A stretch of 64,000 bases of DNA, taken from assembly GCA_018388625.1 (NCBI GenBank), contig CP074402.1:2480001-2544000 (forward strand), given 5' to 3'. The notes below the pieces were generated by a model. The model had not been told where the DNA came from and searched no databases. It saw nothing but the letters and a program-made list of their open reading frames with translations. The stretch is from Nocardiopsis eucommiae. GTDB lineage: Bacteria; Actinomycetota; Actinomycetes; Streptosporangiales; Streptosporangiaceae. The translations under genes were made by a program, and so were the position numbers. Of this stretch, positions 18,073 to 28,700 are shown piece by piece. Numbering within the stretch: the first letter of the stretch is position 1; every line of letters begins with the position of its first letter.

Positions 18073-18158
18073 CTTGCAGGTCAGAGCCCATTTGAGCGTG
18101 ACTCGCGGGGCCAGACTTATACCCAGTGGGTAGTCATCTTCACGTAGGGGCGGCGGCC
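18073..18158 (+). repeat. long direct repeat, copy 2
   Basis: Second copy of the repeat at 17470-17556. The sequence between the TTGCAGGTC patch and the core is not conserved, so the conserved patches behave like separate binding sites at fixed spacing, or like parts of a small RNA. No gene overlaps it convincingly. Confidence 0.85.
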
Positions 18159-18776
18159 CCGGCCTGCTGGCGAGTGGGCCGACCCGCCAGCAGGCCGCTC
18201 CTTTCTCTCGCTCTGTCTCTCCCGCCATCCCTGCTCCATGCCTTTTCTTATCACTTATAAAAGTGTTATTCACTAATCTTATTGTTGATATTTTTTGGGG
18301 TTAGTTGGCCAGCCGATATCGGTGCGCGCATAAGAGCTGTGATCGTGCGGGTGTGCGCCGAGCATGACCTCGCCGCAGTCGAGTGGTCTGCTGCGCAGCC
18401 GCGAGGTGTGTGGGCGGCGGCGGAGGCGGGCCACGTCTGCTGGGCCGGAGGTGGGTCCCATGTGCGGGGGCGGCCTGGTCCACAAGGGCGTCGCGGTAGC
18501 AGAGCAGGTGCCCGAGCTTGCTGGGATCTCCCACTGTTCAACGTCTGGCAGGGGCGCTCCTCCCGTCCTTGTGGCCTGTTTTCCTCGACGGGGTCGGTTC
18601 GAGGTGTCGAAGTCTTGGGGTGGGGCGGCTCTCTCACTGGGTGAGGGACAAAAACAGAAGGAAGTAAACGGGGGACGAGCGTGGGACGTGGGTGGCACTT
18701 CGTGCCCGGGGCGGAGCCGCCGGGTTCGGGGCTGGCGTGGGGCGTTGGGTCGGGTGGTTTCCGTTCTGCTCGGACG

Positions 18777-18820
18777 GTGGGGGCGGTGTGGGGCCACCAG
18801 TGCCCCCACACCGCCCCCAC
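18777..18820. terminator. perfect 17-bp hairpin
   Basis: GTGGGGGCGGTGTGGGG (18777-18793) pairs perfectly with 18804-18820 around a 10-base loop. There is no T-run on either side, so it may be a structural or replication-related element rather than a classical terminator. Confidence 0.6.
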
Positions 18821-19075
18821 TGCCCCGGCCCCGCCAGCGGGTCCCTAACCCGGGGCTCGGGCCCCACACAGGGCCACTGACGGCCCCGACCAGCGAAAAC
18901 GACAAAACCACTGATATCGGGTGGTGGATGTGTGGCGGAGGAAAAATCCGGTGGGGTTGTTGACGAATCCGCTTGACCACCTCGGCGAGGTCGAGCGTGG
19001 ATGCGTGGTGCCCCGCACGATGCGGGGCCGCGCACCATATCCGTGCAGTTCACACAGGGTGGGGAGGTGGGTTGG

Positions 19076-19353
19076 GTGAGGTCGGATTCTCTGGTCCGGT
19101 TGGGCGAGGTCGGCTCCCTGCCGGTGGTGCTGGAGCCGGTCGCGGCCGGGCGGATGCTCGGGTTGGGCCGCACCACCACGTACCGGCTCCTGCGCCAAGG
19201 TGCCTTCCCGGTTCCTGCTCTGCGGGTGGGCAGGTCGTGGCGGGTTCCCACCGCGGGGTCCTGGCCCACCTCGGCTTGCCGGTGTCTCCCTCCTCGGGTG
19301 GGTGCTCACGGTGTGGTGCGCGCAGCGACCACAGGATGGAGAGGGAGTCGTAG
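19076..19353 (+). CDS. xis: excisionase-like HTH protein (one frame break)
   Basis: GTG 19076 follows GGGAGGTGG with good spacing. The core is a small winged HTH: LEPVAAGRMLGLGRTTTYRL, then a wing RVGRSWRVPTAG. This is the HTH_17/excisionase pattern of actinobacterial integrative elements. The frame must gain one G at 19255-19258 to continue as VLAHLGLPVSPSSGG and stop at 19353, giving 92 residues. The stop is immediately followed by the integrase ATG at 19354, so the two genes are coupled. Xis proteins direct integrase toward excision; here that is inferred from position and fold. Confidence 0.8.
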
Positions 19354-20852
19354 ATGACTTCTCATCAGGGACGGGTGTTCAAACGCTGCGGATGCCGGGA
19401 CGAGAACTCCGGGCGGGCACTCGGGGCGCGGTGCCCCAAGCTGCGTCGTCAGGGCGGGGCGTTCAACCCCCGCCACGGCGACTGGGGATACCAGCTCGAA
19501 CTCCCACGCACCAGCCAGGGGAAGCGTCGTCAGGCCCGCCGGACCGGGCTGGAGAGCCAGGAGCAGGCGTGGGAGGCCTTGGACCACCTCAAAGCCCTCC
19601 TCGACCTGGCCCAGGGTGAGGGGGAGTTGGAGGTGCAGATCGCGGACCTGATCCAGAACGCCCTCAAAGCCCGCACCCGCTTCCCGCGGTGGCCGAGGTG
19701 CGCAAACGCCTGGGGACGGGGGCTGATGTGCGCAAGGAGGCCCCCACGGTGGGGGTCTACCTGAAGGCGTGGATCCAGGCGAAGCCGGAGCTAGCCGAAG
19801 GAACCCGGATCTCCTATGCCGGCCACATCCGTAAGTACCTTGTCCCGTACCTGGGCAAGGTCCGGCTGGACCGGCTCAAATCCACCCAGGTCGAGGCGAT
19901 GTTCGAGTGGATCGAGGAAAACAACCTGCGGATCCTGGAGTGCAAGGAGTCCGATGATCCGAAGGTGCGGGGCTCAGTCCGAGGGCAGCGGGTGGTGGGT
20001 TTGTCGACCAAGCACCGTATCCGCGCCACGCTTCGCAGTGCGTTGTCGGATGCGGTGCGTAGCCCGGAGGAGCCGGTGTCGGTCAACGTCGCCTCCCACG
20101 CCCGGTTGCCGTCGTGTCCGAGGAAGCGCCCGTTGGTGTGGACCCCGGGCAGGGTGGAGCGGTGGGAGAAGGACGGGACTATTCCGGGGGAGGTGATGGT
20201 GTGGACCCCGCAGCAGACCAGCCACTTCCTGGAACACTCGAAGAAGTATGTTTGGTTGTACCCGTTGTTCCACCTGATCGCCGTCAAAGGCCTACGCCGG
20301 GGCGAAGCGGTCGGCCTGCCTTGGGCCCACACCCGGCTCACCGACGCTGAAGCGGATATCCGCACCCAGGTGGTGCAGCTGTCCTGGACCACCCTCACCA
20401 CCACTCCCAAGAGCGAGGCCGGGCAGCGCACCATCACCCTGGACGCAGACACCGTGAAGGTGCTGCGGGGGTGGAAGAAGTTCCAGAACCAGGCCCGCCT
20501 GAAAGCGGGCCCGGAGTGGTCGGATACGGGGTTGGTGTTCACCCGCCAGAACGGGGAGGGGTGGTTGCCCTCGCATGTGAGCGACTGGTTCTGCCGTATC
20601 GCACGGGCTGCGGGGTTGCCGCCGATCACGTTGCATGGGCTGCGGCACGGGGCGGCCTCGATGGCGCTGGCCGCGGGAACGGACGTGAAGGTGATCTCGG
20701 CCGAGTTGGGCCACTCCACCACCCACTTCACCCAGGACACCTACCAAACGGTGTTCCCGGACGTGGCCAAAGCGGCGGCCGAGGCCACCGCCGCCCTGCT
20801 ACGCGGAGCAGCGGTCCCTGCTGAGGCGGGTGGTCTGGTGCCGGTGCGGTAG
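19354..20852 (+). CDS. int: tyrosine recombinase integrase (one frame break)
   Basis: 499 residues after adding one C at 19683-19685, where ARTRF-P joins AVAEVRKRLG. The N-terminal part is an arm-binding domain with a possible zinc site (KRCGCRDENSGRALGARCPK). Next comes a SAM-like core-binding domain (VGVYLKAWIQ to LKSTQVEAMFEWIEE). The catalytic domain has the Arg in LRRGEAVGLPW (about 314), the HGLRHG box (about 428), the His in ELGHSTTHFTQ (about 452) and the nucleophile Tyr in DTYQTVFP (about 463). All catalytic residues are present. It probably recombines at a tRNA-Arg 3' end, judged from the tRNA remnant at 25075. Confidence 0.88.
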
Positions 20853-20862
20853 CCGGTTCAGG

Positions 20863-20878
20863 GGAGCACACCAGGAGC
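20863..20878 (+). repeat. integrase arm-type repeat pair, site 1
   Basis: GGAGCACACCAGGAGC, 10 bases after the integrase stop. It shares the GGAGCACA half-site pair seen at 24988, 25237 and, degenerate, 30265. Paired half-sites of this type next to int genes are commonly arm-binding sites; that function is inferred. Confidence 0.55.
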
Positions 20879-21084
20879 CCCACACGGCGCTCCGACCCCA
20901 GGTGAGGATACGGGTTCACCCGTTCTGGCCTGGGGTTTCCTCGTGCCCGGGGCTCGTGGACCATCGGATCAAAGGTCCGCTAGCGCCCATGCGATAGAAG
21001 AGAGATATTTCTCCAGTGTGGGGAGTGAATTTTTGAGAGATCTGGCGAATTTGAAAGCCGACTGCGGATTTCTTTGGAGAGGCC

Positions 21085-24000
21085 TTAAGAGTTTAAATCT
21101 GACGTTACTCTGCAATTTTTGCATGAATTTTTATTTGGGGAATTCTGTTGTGCGCAGAATCGACACGTCCAATGTAGCTCGGCCGAGTCTTCAGTGCTGG
21201 ACTTTCCTCGGACCCACAAATCATTATCTCGGTCTAGTAGTTTCTTGAATTCACCGGTCGGGTCGAGGTCACTTCGGAACTGGAGCGCTTCCTGGAGCGC
21301 CTTCCGTCGGGCCGGTTCAGTAGCCTCCACAGCCTGAGCGGCTAGCTGCACGCCTTCTGGGCTGACTAGGAGGGCGAGGAAGTAGCACTTGAAGGCGCGC
21401 AGGGGGGACCAGGTGCTTCGTTCCAACTCGAAGAATGCGACGGTGTCCCAGGTGGGTTGAGTGTTGGCGAGAATTTGAAGGACTGACGAGGAAATCCAGT
21501 GAGAGTTCGCGTGCATGCACTCAAGCAAAATATTCTGGTGGTTCGCGTTCAGTGATTTTAGACCTAGGGGCTTCATGCGCTCGAAGCGGCGGCAGCTGAT
21601 CACCCACCAGTCGGGTGGGAAGCGAAGGCCGTTGGTATCTTGCTCCCGAACACGTTTTGCTTCGGCGGCAGCTCGATCCAAGTCGATTTCGTAGGCTGTT
21701 CCGAGTGTTTCAAGCCATTTGCGGCGCAGTGTTGCATCGTCCCGTTTGAAGGCGGCCTGAAGGTCAGGGTTGCTAGCGTTTAGATATCCAGTTGAATAGA
21801 TGAGATCAGATAGCTCTGCTAGGGACCACCGGTTGCGCTTGTCTAGGGCGGTGTTGGTGTCTCCGAGCGAGGATATGTCGTCAAGGATATTGATCTCAAG
21901 TTTTTGTTTGTTTAGGGATTCAAATATGCCCTCAAAAGGATCCTGGTCTTCCCATTGCGAAGTTTCCACGCCAATGTTGCGTAGTGCTGAACTTATTTTT
22001 TCGCTGTCCATGTACGAGACGCGTTTGGAAATTTGGTAGATTTTCTCGCTGGTGCCCTCTGGTAGCTGTGTCAGGAACCCAGTGGCTCGGAGGGCCACTT
22101 CCTCAATCCCTCGATCAGGAGTCCCGTCACTTGTGAAGGTAAGTACTTGGTCGATCTCGATCGGGTCGATTTTTTCGGGCAGGTCGCGAGCAAGGACCTT
22201 CGCGACAACCTCAGTTTCATCTGGCGTAAGCGGTCGATCATCGGATTCGGCATCTGCTAAGGAAATCCAAGCTTTCGCGATGGATTTATGTTGCGTAGGC
22301 AGGGTGATTTCGGCTAGTTTTTCGTCACGCTGAATTCTCTGCGCGTTGTCCAAATTCAACGAGCACAGTTCCTCAATCAGGGGCCATGATGCTGGTCCCC
22401 CATTATGACGGCTCGCGAATAATTGACTCAATGGATGATCGTCACGGATCAAGCGCTTGGGTAGCTCTTTGATGCCGGACTCGACTTCGATGGCGTGCTG
22501 CCCCAGCTGCTGCAGCAACGAACCGATTTGGTCGGGCGCCATGACCACCGCACCCGACCGGACAGCTGCGGAGACAGCCAGGGTCGCCTCACTCATAGAT
22601 TCCCCGAGCTCGAGAAGAAGCTGAACCATAGCTGGATTGAGGCCAAGCGCCAAGGCAACGACTCCTTCTGAGTCGTAGTAGCGGATGGCCTTGGAAGCCC
22701 ATTCCCGCAGGTCCGTTTCAGGGCACGATTTCGTCCACAGGGCGGTCGCGACTTCTGTGAAGACACGGCTGCGACTCGTCAAGCGATTATTTTCGTCAAT
22801 TACGAACACTGCGACATGGGTATCCCAGAAAGCCAGAACCTGGTCGGAAAGTTCTCGTGCCTGCGCACGGGAGAGGCTCCAGCCATTAGAATCGACAAGC
22901 ATGTCAGACAGGCTATCCAGCGCTTCAGTACGGGAAGGTAGGGTGTCGCGATCCTCCATCAGCCGTCCGAGTACGACGAATCCGTCGAGAAGCATGTTTG
23001 GTGTCAGATCACTTGCCCATTTTCCTTGGGGCGTGCCGCTGAACCGTTTATGCTCCCACCGCTTCACCGATTCTTTGACAGCTTCATGCAGAAGTTCTGC
23101 CCGCTGTTTTGGGACTGCCAACTCTGACGTGGACCCGACGATGAGAGCAACCAGTAGCGCGAGCTGTGGTACCTGCAGCATCCCGGCCTGATTTTCACGA
23201 GCATCACTGAGCCAGTTCCGTCGGATTCGAAGCCACTGGCGTCGCTGTTCGGAGTCAGAAACCCGTACTTTGGCGCACTGAGTTAGGACAGCGTCGATGG
23301 TCTGATCGAGGTCACCGGGCCGGTCCAGATTCACACGCTGCAATCCAATGCCGGCCGCAGGAATCTCGGCACTCGCCCGAGTGGCAACCACAGCCGCTAC
23401 GGTCGGGGGCACGCTTGCAAGAAGTGTTCGGATCTGATCGGCCATCCAGGGCGCTAGGTCTAGACACTCATCTAGGCCATCGAGAAGGAGGATGGCGTCG
23501 CCCTTTTCGATAGCACTGCTTAGAAACTTTTCAACCTGCTGCACTCCGGATCTCGGCCCACGTATGGCAGCCAATGCCACAAGGTCTTCGAGTATTACAA
23601 TATGATCAGGATGGCGTGGGAGCAGACCTGGCAGATGGACTGGGACGGGTATTGGCGCATCGGGATCTGTGGCACACCATCCGGCTAGCTCCCGCATCGT
23701 CAGAGTTTTTCCGGATCCTGGTGGCCCGACCATGAGTATCCGACGGTTGCGCCGCAGTACCATCCGCAGCTCCCTGTCGATACCGTGCTTATCCTTCGGG
23801 TTAGTAACTCTCACATTCGCAAGAAGATTCTCAACTACAATCGGTTGGAGATCATCAGCAAGGAGAGTCAGATCTACTCGACCAATAGTAATGGCCAGAG
23901 TGTCCTTGTACGCAGCTACAGCTTTCCTGTAAGCTGCAGCTTTCGCTGCAGCTGTACCGTTTTCGTCAGCATGAACCACGATGTCTCGTGCGGCGATAGC

Positions 24001-24642
24001 GCCGACAAGTTTCTCTGCATCGAACCCGAGGGCGCGTCCCGCCCAATCATGTACGCACTCCGAAATTGCACTCACTGCACCGGAACCAGCATGGTTTTCA
24101 ACCAATTGGTCCATCATCAAAACCAGGAGCGTCCGACCATCGTTACTAGTTGCGGTTCTCGGCAACTCGACAATTCGTGCCCTTTGATATATTTCGGAAC
24201 GCTTGTCGGTGGGAACATGGTCATGCAAGCGTTTCAATGCAGTTTTATGTCGCTTGCTGCTCGCGGCCGCCCCGGAGCGAATCTTGGTGAGTGCATCGGA
24301 AAGGTCTCGGACCCATTCAACCGTCTCCTCGCATACAAGAACGAGCAGATCATTGTCGCCAATGTGCTTATCGAGCTGAGCAACCCAACCATCGACGGTG
24401 TCGATGAAGGGTTCACCGTACTTGGCTTTCCGTTTAGCGGACACGAAGGCACGACTTCCGTCGTCAAAAGATAAAACGATGTCGTCCGTCGGGTCGGGAG
24501 TCTCGAACGCGACATGGATAATGGCCTTGTAGTTCTCCAGCGCCTCGACAGGCCTAGTCGAGAGCATGTGGACCGCGAAGTAAGTGGCTGCGTTGCTTCG
24601 TGCGACGCTTCCGGCTTCGTTGGCCTGTCCCGCAGAGCTCAT
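21085..24642 (-). CDS. Avs-like protein: nuclease-like domain, NACHT ATPase, C-terminal zinc ribbon
   Basis: Intact 1,185-residue protein. The N-terminal 100 residues hold DDIVLSFDDGSRAFVSAKRK, an Asp...Ala-Lys pattern compatible with a PD-(D/E)xK or DUF4297-type nuclease (inferred). A NACHT/STAND core follows: Walker A ILMVGPPGSGKTLTMREL (about 304) and Walker B AILLLDGLDECLDL (about 384), then AVVATRASAEIP as sensor. About 600 helical residues form a likely sensor region. The end is a ribbon WTCRFCAQQN...CKNC with four Cys. This is the layout of antiviral STAND (Avs) proteins. It reads toward the integrase and sits as cargo between int and the tRNA remnant. Its GC content is visibly lower than that of its neighbours, which suggests recent transfer. 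Confidence 0.7.
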   Translation of the reverse strand: MSSAGQANEAGSVARSNAATYFAVHMLSTRPVEALENYKAIIHVAFETPDPTDDIVLSFDDGSRAFVSAKRKAKYGEPFIDTVDGWVAQLDKHIGDNDLLVLVCEETVEWVRDLSDALTKIRSGAAASSKRHKTALKRLHDHVPTDKRSEIYQRARIVELPRTATSNDGRTLLVLMMDQLVENHAGSGAVSAISECVHDWAGRALGFDAEKLVGAIAARDIVVHADENGTAAAKAAAYRKAVAAYKDTLAITIGRVDLTLLADDLQPIVVENLLANVRVTNPKDKHGIDRELRMVLRRNRRILMVGPPGSGKTLTMRELAGWCATDPDAPIPVPVHLPGLLPRHPDHIVILEDLVALAAIRGPRSGVQQVEKFLSSAIEKGDAILLLDGLDECLDLAPWMADQIRTLLASVPPTVAAVVATRASAEIPAAGIGLQRVNLDRPGDLDQTIDAVLTQCAKVRVSDSEQRRQWLRIRRNWLSDARENQAGMLQVPQLALLVALIVGSTSELAVPKQRAELLHEAVKESVKRWEHKRFSGTPQGKWASDLTPNMLLDGFVVLGRLMEDRDTLPSRTEALDSLSDMLVDSNGWSLSRAQARELSDQVLAFWDTHVAVFVIDENNRLTSRSRVFTEVATALWTKSCPETDLREWASKAIRYYDSEGVVALALGLNPAMVQLLLELGESMSEATLAVSAAVRSGAVVMAPDQIGSLLQQLGQHAIEVESGIKELPKRLIRDDHPLSQLFASRHNGGPASWPLIEELCSLNLDNAQRIQRDEKLAEITLPTQHKSIAKAWISLADAESDDRPLTPDETEVVAKVLARDLPEKIDPIEIDQVLTFTSDGTPDRGIEEVALRATGFLTQLPEGTSEKIYQISKRVSYMDSEKISSALRNIGVETSQWEDQDPFEGIFESLNKQKLEINILDDISSLGDTNTALDKRNRWSLAELSDLIYSTGYLNASNPDLQAAFKRDDATLRRKWLETLGTAYEIDLDRAAAEAKRVREQDTNGLRFPPDWWVISCRRFERMKPLGLKSLNANHQNILLECMHANSHWISSSVLQILANTQPTWDTVAFFELERSTWSPLRAFKCYFLALLVSPEGVQLAAQAVEATEPARRKALQEALQFRSDLDPTGEFKKLLDRDNDLWVRGKSSTEDSAELHWTCRFCAQQNSPNKNSCKNCRVTSDLNS

Positions 24643-24987
24643 GCGCTCATTCTATTGGCTTGGATGCTTCCAGGGGCACCAAGTTGTGTCATAGGGGATG
24701 GAGGCGTCCCCGGAGTTTCCAGGGGTCGAGGCGTTGGTCTGGGGCAATCGTGCCTTGCATGCGGCATGGGTGAGTCCACCGTGAGTTAGCGGAGTGGTCG
24801 TGGGCTCTCTTGGTCTGGTCCTGAACTCATGTTCGCCAGTCATAGGCGGCCTTCCATGTCGTATGACGGACTGCGGCTGGACTGCTCGCATCAGGACAGC
24901 TTTAGGGTGCTCTGGCTCGGACCTAGGGTCACAGGACGGCTAAGCGGTCCGAGAGGTCCTCCCCCACCTGCACTGACCTTGTACTGG

Positions 24988-25008
24988 GGAGCACACCAGG
25001 AGCACACA
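24988..25008 (+). repeat. integrase arm-type repeat pair, site 2
   Basis: GGAGCACACCAGGAGCACAC, the same pair as at 20863 but followed by CA. It lies 67 bases from the tRNA fragment, on its element-facing side. Confidence 0.6.
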
Positions 25009-25025
25009 TGGCCCCGAAGCGCGGC

Positions 25026-25073
25026 GAGGACCTTGGTTGAGGTCCTCGTGCACCCCGTCTGAACTGGGGTTTT
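25026..25073 (+). terminator. double-hairpin terminator next to the tRNA fragment
   Basis: GAGGACCT (25026-25033) pairs with AGGTCCTC (25040-25047). A second stem, CCCC/GGGG (25053-25069), is followed by TTTT (25070-25073). The second stem plus T-run is a plausible rho-independent terminator reading rightward. Confidence 0.5.
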
Positions 25074-25074
25074 G

Positions 25075-25127
25075 TGGCGCACCCGGCAGGATTCGAACCT
25101 GCGACCGTCGGATTAGAAGTCCGATGC
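25075..25127 (-). tRNA. tRNA-Arg(TCT) 3' fragment, attachment-site remnant
   Basis: Read on the minus strand the segment gives an anticodon stem-loop (TCGGA-CTTCTAA-TCCGA, anticodon TCT), a variable loop, a complete T-arm (GCAGG-TTCGAAT-CCTGC), an acceptor 3' strand and an encoded CCA. The 5' side is wrong: no D-arm and no matching 5' acceptor strand precede it. It is therefore a 3' half only, not a functional tRNA. Such halves mark one end of elements that integrate into tRNA 3' ends. Arm-type repeats lie on both sides. An intact tRNA-Arg copy is not present in the window. Confidence 0.75.
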
Positions 25128-25236
25128 TTTCGCGCCCGTACGTGCCACAGGGTGCCGTTTCGTCCCAATCCATCCGAGTACTACTGTCGTTTCGTGTCAA
25201 GGGGTGCCGCCCGGTGACGTCCCGGTCCAGAACTGC

Positions 25237-25257
25237 GGAGCACAAACGGAGCACACA
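25237..25257 (+). repeat. integrase arm-type repeat pair, site 3
   Basis: GGAGCACAAACGGAGCACAC: two GGAGCACA half-sites at the same spacing as site 2, 110 bases beyond the tRNA fragment on its other side. Confidence 0.6.
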
Positions 25258-25712
25258 ACCCGGGGATGCGTCCGATGGTGGGGGCGAAGAATCGGGCGGG
25301 CCGATGCTCCACGCATACCACCCTATGTGTCTTATTGATTCCCCCAAGTAGTTGCTTTGTGGCAACTGTTGCCGGGGGCCACATGTGGACGCCACGACCC
25401 GATGCCGGTGCCCAGTACCCCACATGGGGCTTGAAGAGGCCTGAGTGGTGTGCTGCACCCTGGTGTTCTCGCTGCGCACAGCACCACCACCGCTACGTTC
25501 TGCTGTAGAGCCGATTAAACCTACCCAAAGGCCCCCTCGCCCTGGGTGATGGTGGTAACGGTGGGTTGATCGCGCCCCGTCGAGCAGGGCTCCTAGTCTT
25601 CCCGGGCCGCATCCCCACACCCGCCCCGGATCCTCATGCCTGTCCCAGGCCCCGGTTCGGGTGTGGATGCGCTGTCATCCCCTGATCCCCCTTTCCTTGG
25701 AGCGTTCCCCCT

Positions 25713-28700
25713 TTGAGACCCCACCCCGTGCGTACGGTCGTGGCCACCACGGCCGCCGCCACGCTCACCCTCGGATTGCTGTCGGCCCCACCCGCCTGGG
25801 CTGATGAAGGCCCGCACTCACCCGCTGACCGCACCGTCCCGATCCCCGAGACCTGGGAGCCGGGTGAGGCCAACACCGACCCCAGGGGCGGGGACCCGCC
25901 CGAGGTGCCCTGGACCCCGCCGGGCAGCGACCCCGAAGCCCGCACCGCCGAGGACCCCGAGGCTTTGGTGGGTACGTGTGCTGATGGCATCAACCGGGGG
26001 ATCCAGCCCTGGTATCCGTTGGAGCGCCACCAGATCAGCGACCGCTTGGAGATGGCGGTCAACACCAACAACGGCAACCTGGTCGTCCAGCACCGGGACC
26101 TGACCGTGGCCGGGACGGGTCTGGACCTGTCGGTTTCCTCCTTCTACAACTCCGCCCGTTCCTATGACGGGTGGACCCAGACGCATGGCCGCCACGTCGG
26201 GCTGAACATCTTTTCCGACTCCATCATCTTCCAGGGCCCCTCCGGGTACTGCGAGAGATTCGACATCGACCAGGAGGACGGGTCGTTCATCTCCCCGGCC
26301 GGGCTCAACGCCGACTTGGTGGAGTTGGACAACGGCCACTACGCGCTCACCTTCCACCGAGGCGAGCACGAGGACCAGGTGTGGACCTTCACCGCCCAGG
26401 GCTGGTGGTACTCCCAGGCCGACCGCAACGGCAACACCCACCGGCTGCGCTATGACTCCGAGGGGCACCTGGCCTCGATCGTGGACACCCAGGACCGGGT
26501 GACCTCCTTTGACTGGCAAGGCAGCGAGTTCGAACCCGAACTGGTCGAGATCACCGACCCGGTCGGCCAAAGCGCCACCGTTCAGGAGTGGGAGGGCGGC
26601 CAACTGGTCGGATTGGTGGACCGTGCCGGTGACGAGTTGGCGTTCGACTACACCGACAGCGGCCAGCTCACCTCGATCACCGACGCCACTGGGGCCACCT
26701 GGTCCGTCGGCTACAACGACGACGGCCAGGTCTCCTCACTCACCGTCCCTGACGGCTCCGAGGGCGGGGCGAGCACCTTCTATGCCTACGACGCCACCTT
26801 CGCCAACACCGAGACCGTGGTGAGCGACCCCAACGGCGGGGAATCGACCTTCACCTTCGATGACCAGGGCCGCCAGACCGAAGCGGTGGACCAGGTCGGC
26901 AACACCCGCTCCCAGACCTGGACCGCCAACTCCGACGTCGCTTCGACCACCGACGCTCTGGAAGCCTCGGTCACCTATGACTTCGATGAGTTCAACAACC
27001 TCATCGGCACCGAACTGCCCACCGGCGCGGCTACCTCGGTGGGGTTCGCTGACACCGCCAATCCGGCCAAACCCACCAGCGTCACCACCCCCAGCGGCGA
27101 TGAGCTGTCGCTGTCCTACGACGACGCGGGCAACCTGACCCGCGCGGTCCAGGAGGACATGGACATCGACGTGACCTCGCTGTCCTACATGGGCCAGGGT
27201 TTGGTGTCGTCGGTGACTGACGCTAACGGGAACGAGACCACGTTCTCCTACGACAGCGTCGGGAACCTCACTGAGATGGCCGAGCCGGGCCCGATCGGCG
27301 CGACCACCTTCGGCTACGACTCGCTCTCGCGGGTCACCTCGGTGACCGACGGAAACGGCACCAGGTTGGACTACGGGTACGACCGCCTGGACCGGATCGT
27401 GTCCATCTCCCACGACGGCGACGTGCTCCAGAGCATCGAGTACGACGGCAACGGCCGCCAAACGGCGACACACACCGACCAGGCCACCACCACCTGGTCC
27501 TACAACGGCCGCGGCGACCTGAACGCATCCGAGCGCACCGACTCCACCGGGACCGAGGCGACCAGCTACACCCACGACGCGGCCGGGAACGTCACCTCGA
27601 TCACCGAACACGGCAACACCACCACCTACGCTTACGACGCCGCATTCCGCCTCACATCCCTGGTTGACCACACGGGTGCGGAGACCACCTTCTCCTCTGA
27701 CGCGAACAACCGGCGCACCTCGATCGTGCATCCGGACGGGGCCGAAGAGGCACGCTCCTACGATGCTTCGGGCCGCCTGACCTCCATTACCACCACTGGC
27801 GCTGCCGACCAGACCCTGGTGGAGGCCTCCTACACCTGGGGCACCGCCGAGGGCGAGGACAGCGCCCAATTGCAGTCGCGCACCGTCAACGGCGAAACGG
27901 AGAACTTCACCTACGACGGGCTGCAGCGCCTGACCAGCAACGGCACCGTGGACTACACCTACGACGACGTCGGCAACCTGCTAGAAGCGGGGGAGGAGGA
28001 GTTCAGCTACAACGACGCCGACCAGCCCACCACCGCCCGCGGTGAGGACGTGGCCCACGATGAGGCTGGGAACATGACCGGCCGGGGCGAGTACGTCTAC
28101 GAGTACTCGGTGACCAAGCAGAACACCCGCATCGACGACGGCGACGGTGACCTGGCCGCGTGGTTGAGCTATGACACCACCGACCAGACCCAGATGCGCG
28201 GCGTCACCGACGTCCATGACGGCGACCGGATCGAGCGCCAGCTGTCCAACACCGCCCTCGGGGTCACCAACATCGCCTCCGAAGGCGAGCGCACCAGCTT
28301 CGTGCGTGACCCCAACGGTGAGTTGATCTCGATGGTGGCCTGGGACGGCGACGAGCGCTTCCACTACACCCTGGACCACCAGAACACCGTCCTGGCCCTG
28401 ACTGCCGAGGGTTCGGAGGCCGATGCGCCGGACGCGGTCTACGCATACAGCCCCTACGGCGAGCAGAACAGTGACACCCTGGAAGACACCCGGGCCGGAG
28501 AGCTGAACCCGTTCGGCTACACCGGGGCCTACCAGTTCCAGGACGGGACCGTGCACCTGTCCCACCGCTTCTACGACACCTTCACCCTGGGCTTCACCCA
28601 ACCGGACCCCTCCCGCCAGGAGCTGAACAACCACACCTACGCTGCGTGCGATCCCATCAACAACACCGACCCCACGGGACTCCAATCCTATGGCGCATGC

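Larger units (their letters stand above)
17069..19075. other. gene-poor 2-kb region of an integrative element
   Basis: I found no convincing gene. Open frames here are low-complexity or lack ribosome binding sites. The stretch holds a long two-copy direct repeat (17470-17556 and 18073-18158), short degenerate repeats (ACTCCAACGC at 17399 and 17425; GTGACTATGCC near 17987 and 18011), an AT-rich island near 18240-18300, and a perfect 17-bp hairpin (18777-18820). It lies just upstream of xis-int, where actinobacterial integrative elements often carry replication or transfer sites. That role is inferred. Confidence 0.5.
24643..25712. other. attachment region and RHS upstream region, no gene
   Basis: No gene is supported across this kilobase. 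It holds two arm-type repeat pairs, a terminator-like double hairpin, a tRNA-Arg 3' fragment, and the upstream region of the RHS gene. Frames reading GRIRTCDRRIRSP here are the well-known false translation opposite a tRNA 3' half. Confidence 0.7.

Noticed and set aside
18266..19309. Several overlapping frames on both strands upstream of xis
   Set aside because: Low-complexity, mutually overlapping and without ribosome binding sites; the region is better explained by repeats and hairpins.
25037..25351. 104-codon frame reading GRIRTCDRRIRSP
   Set aside because: It lies opposite the tRNA-Arg 3' half; this peptide is a well-known false translation of tRNA sequence.
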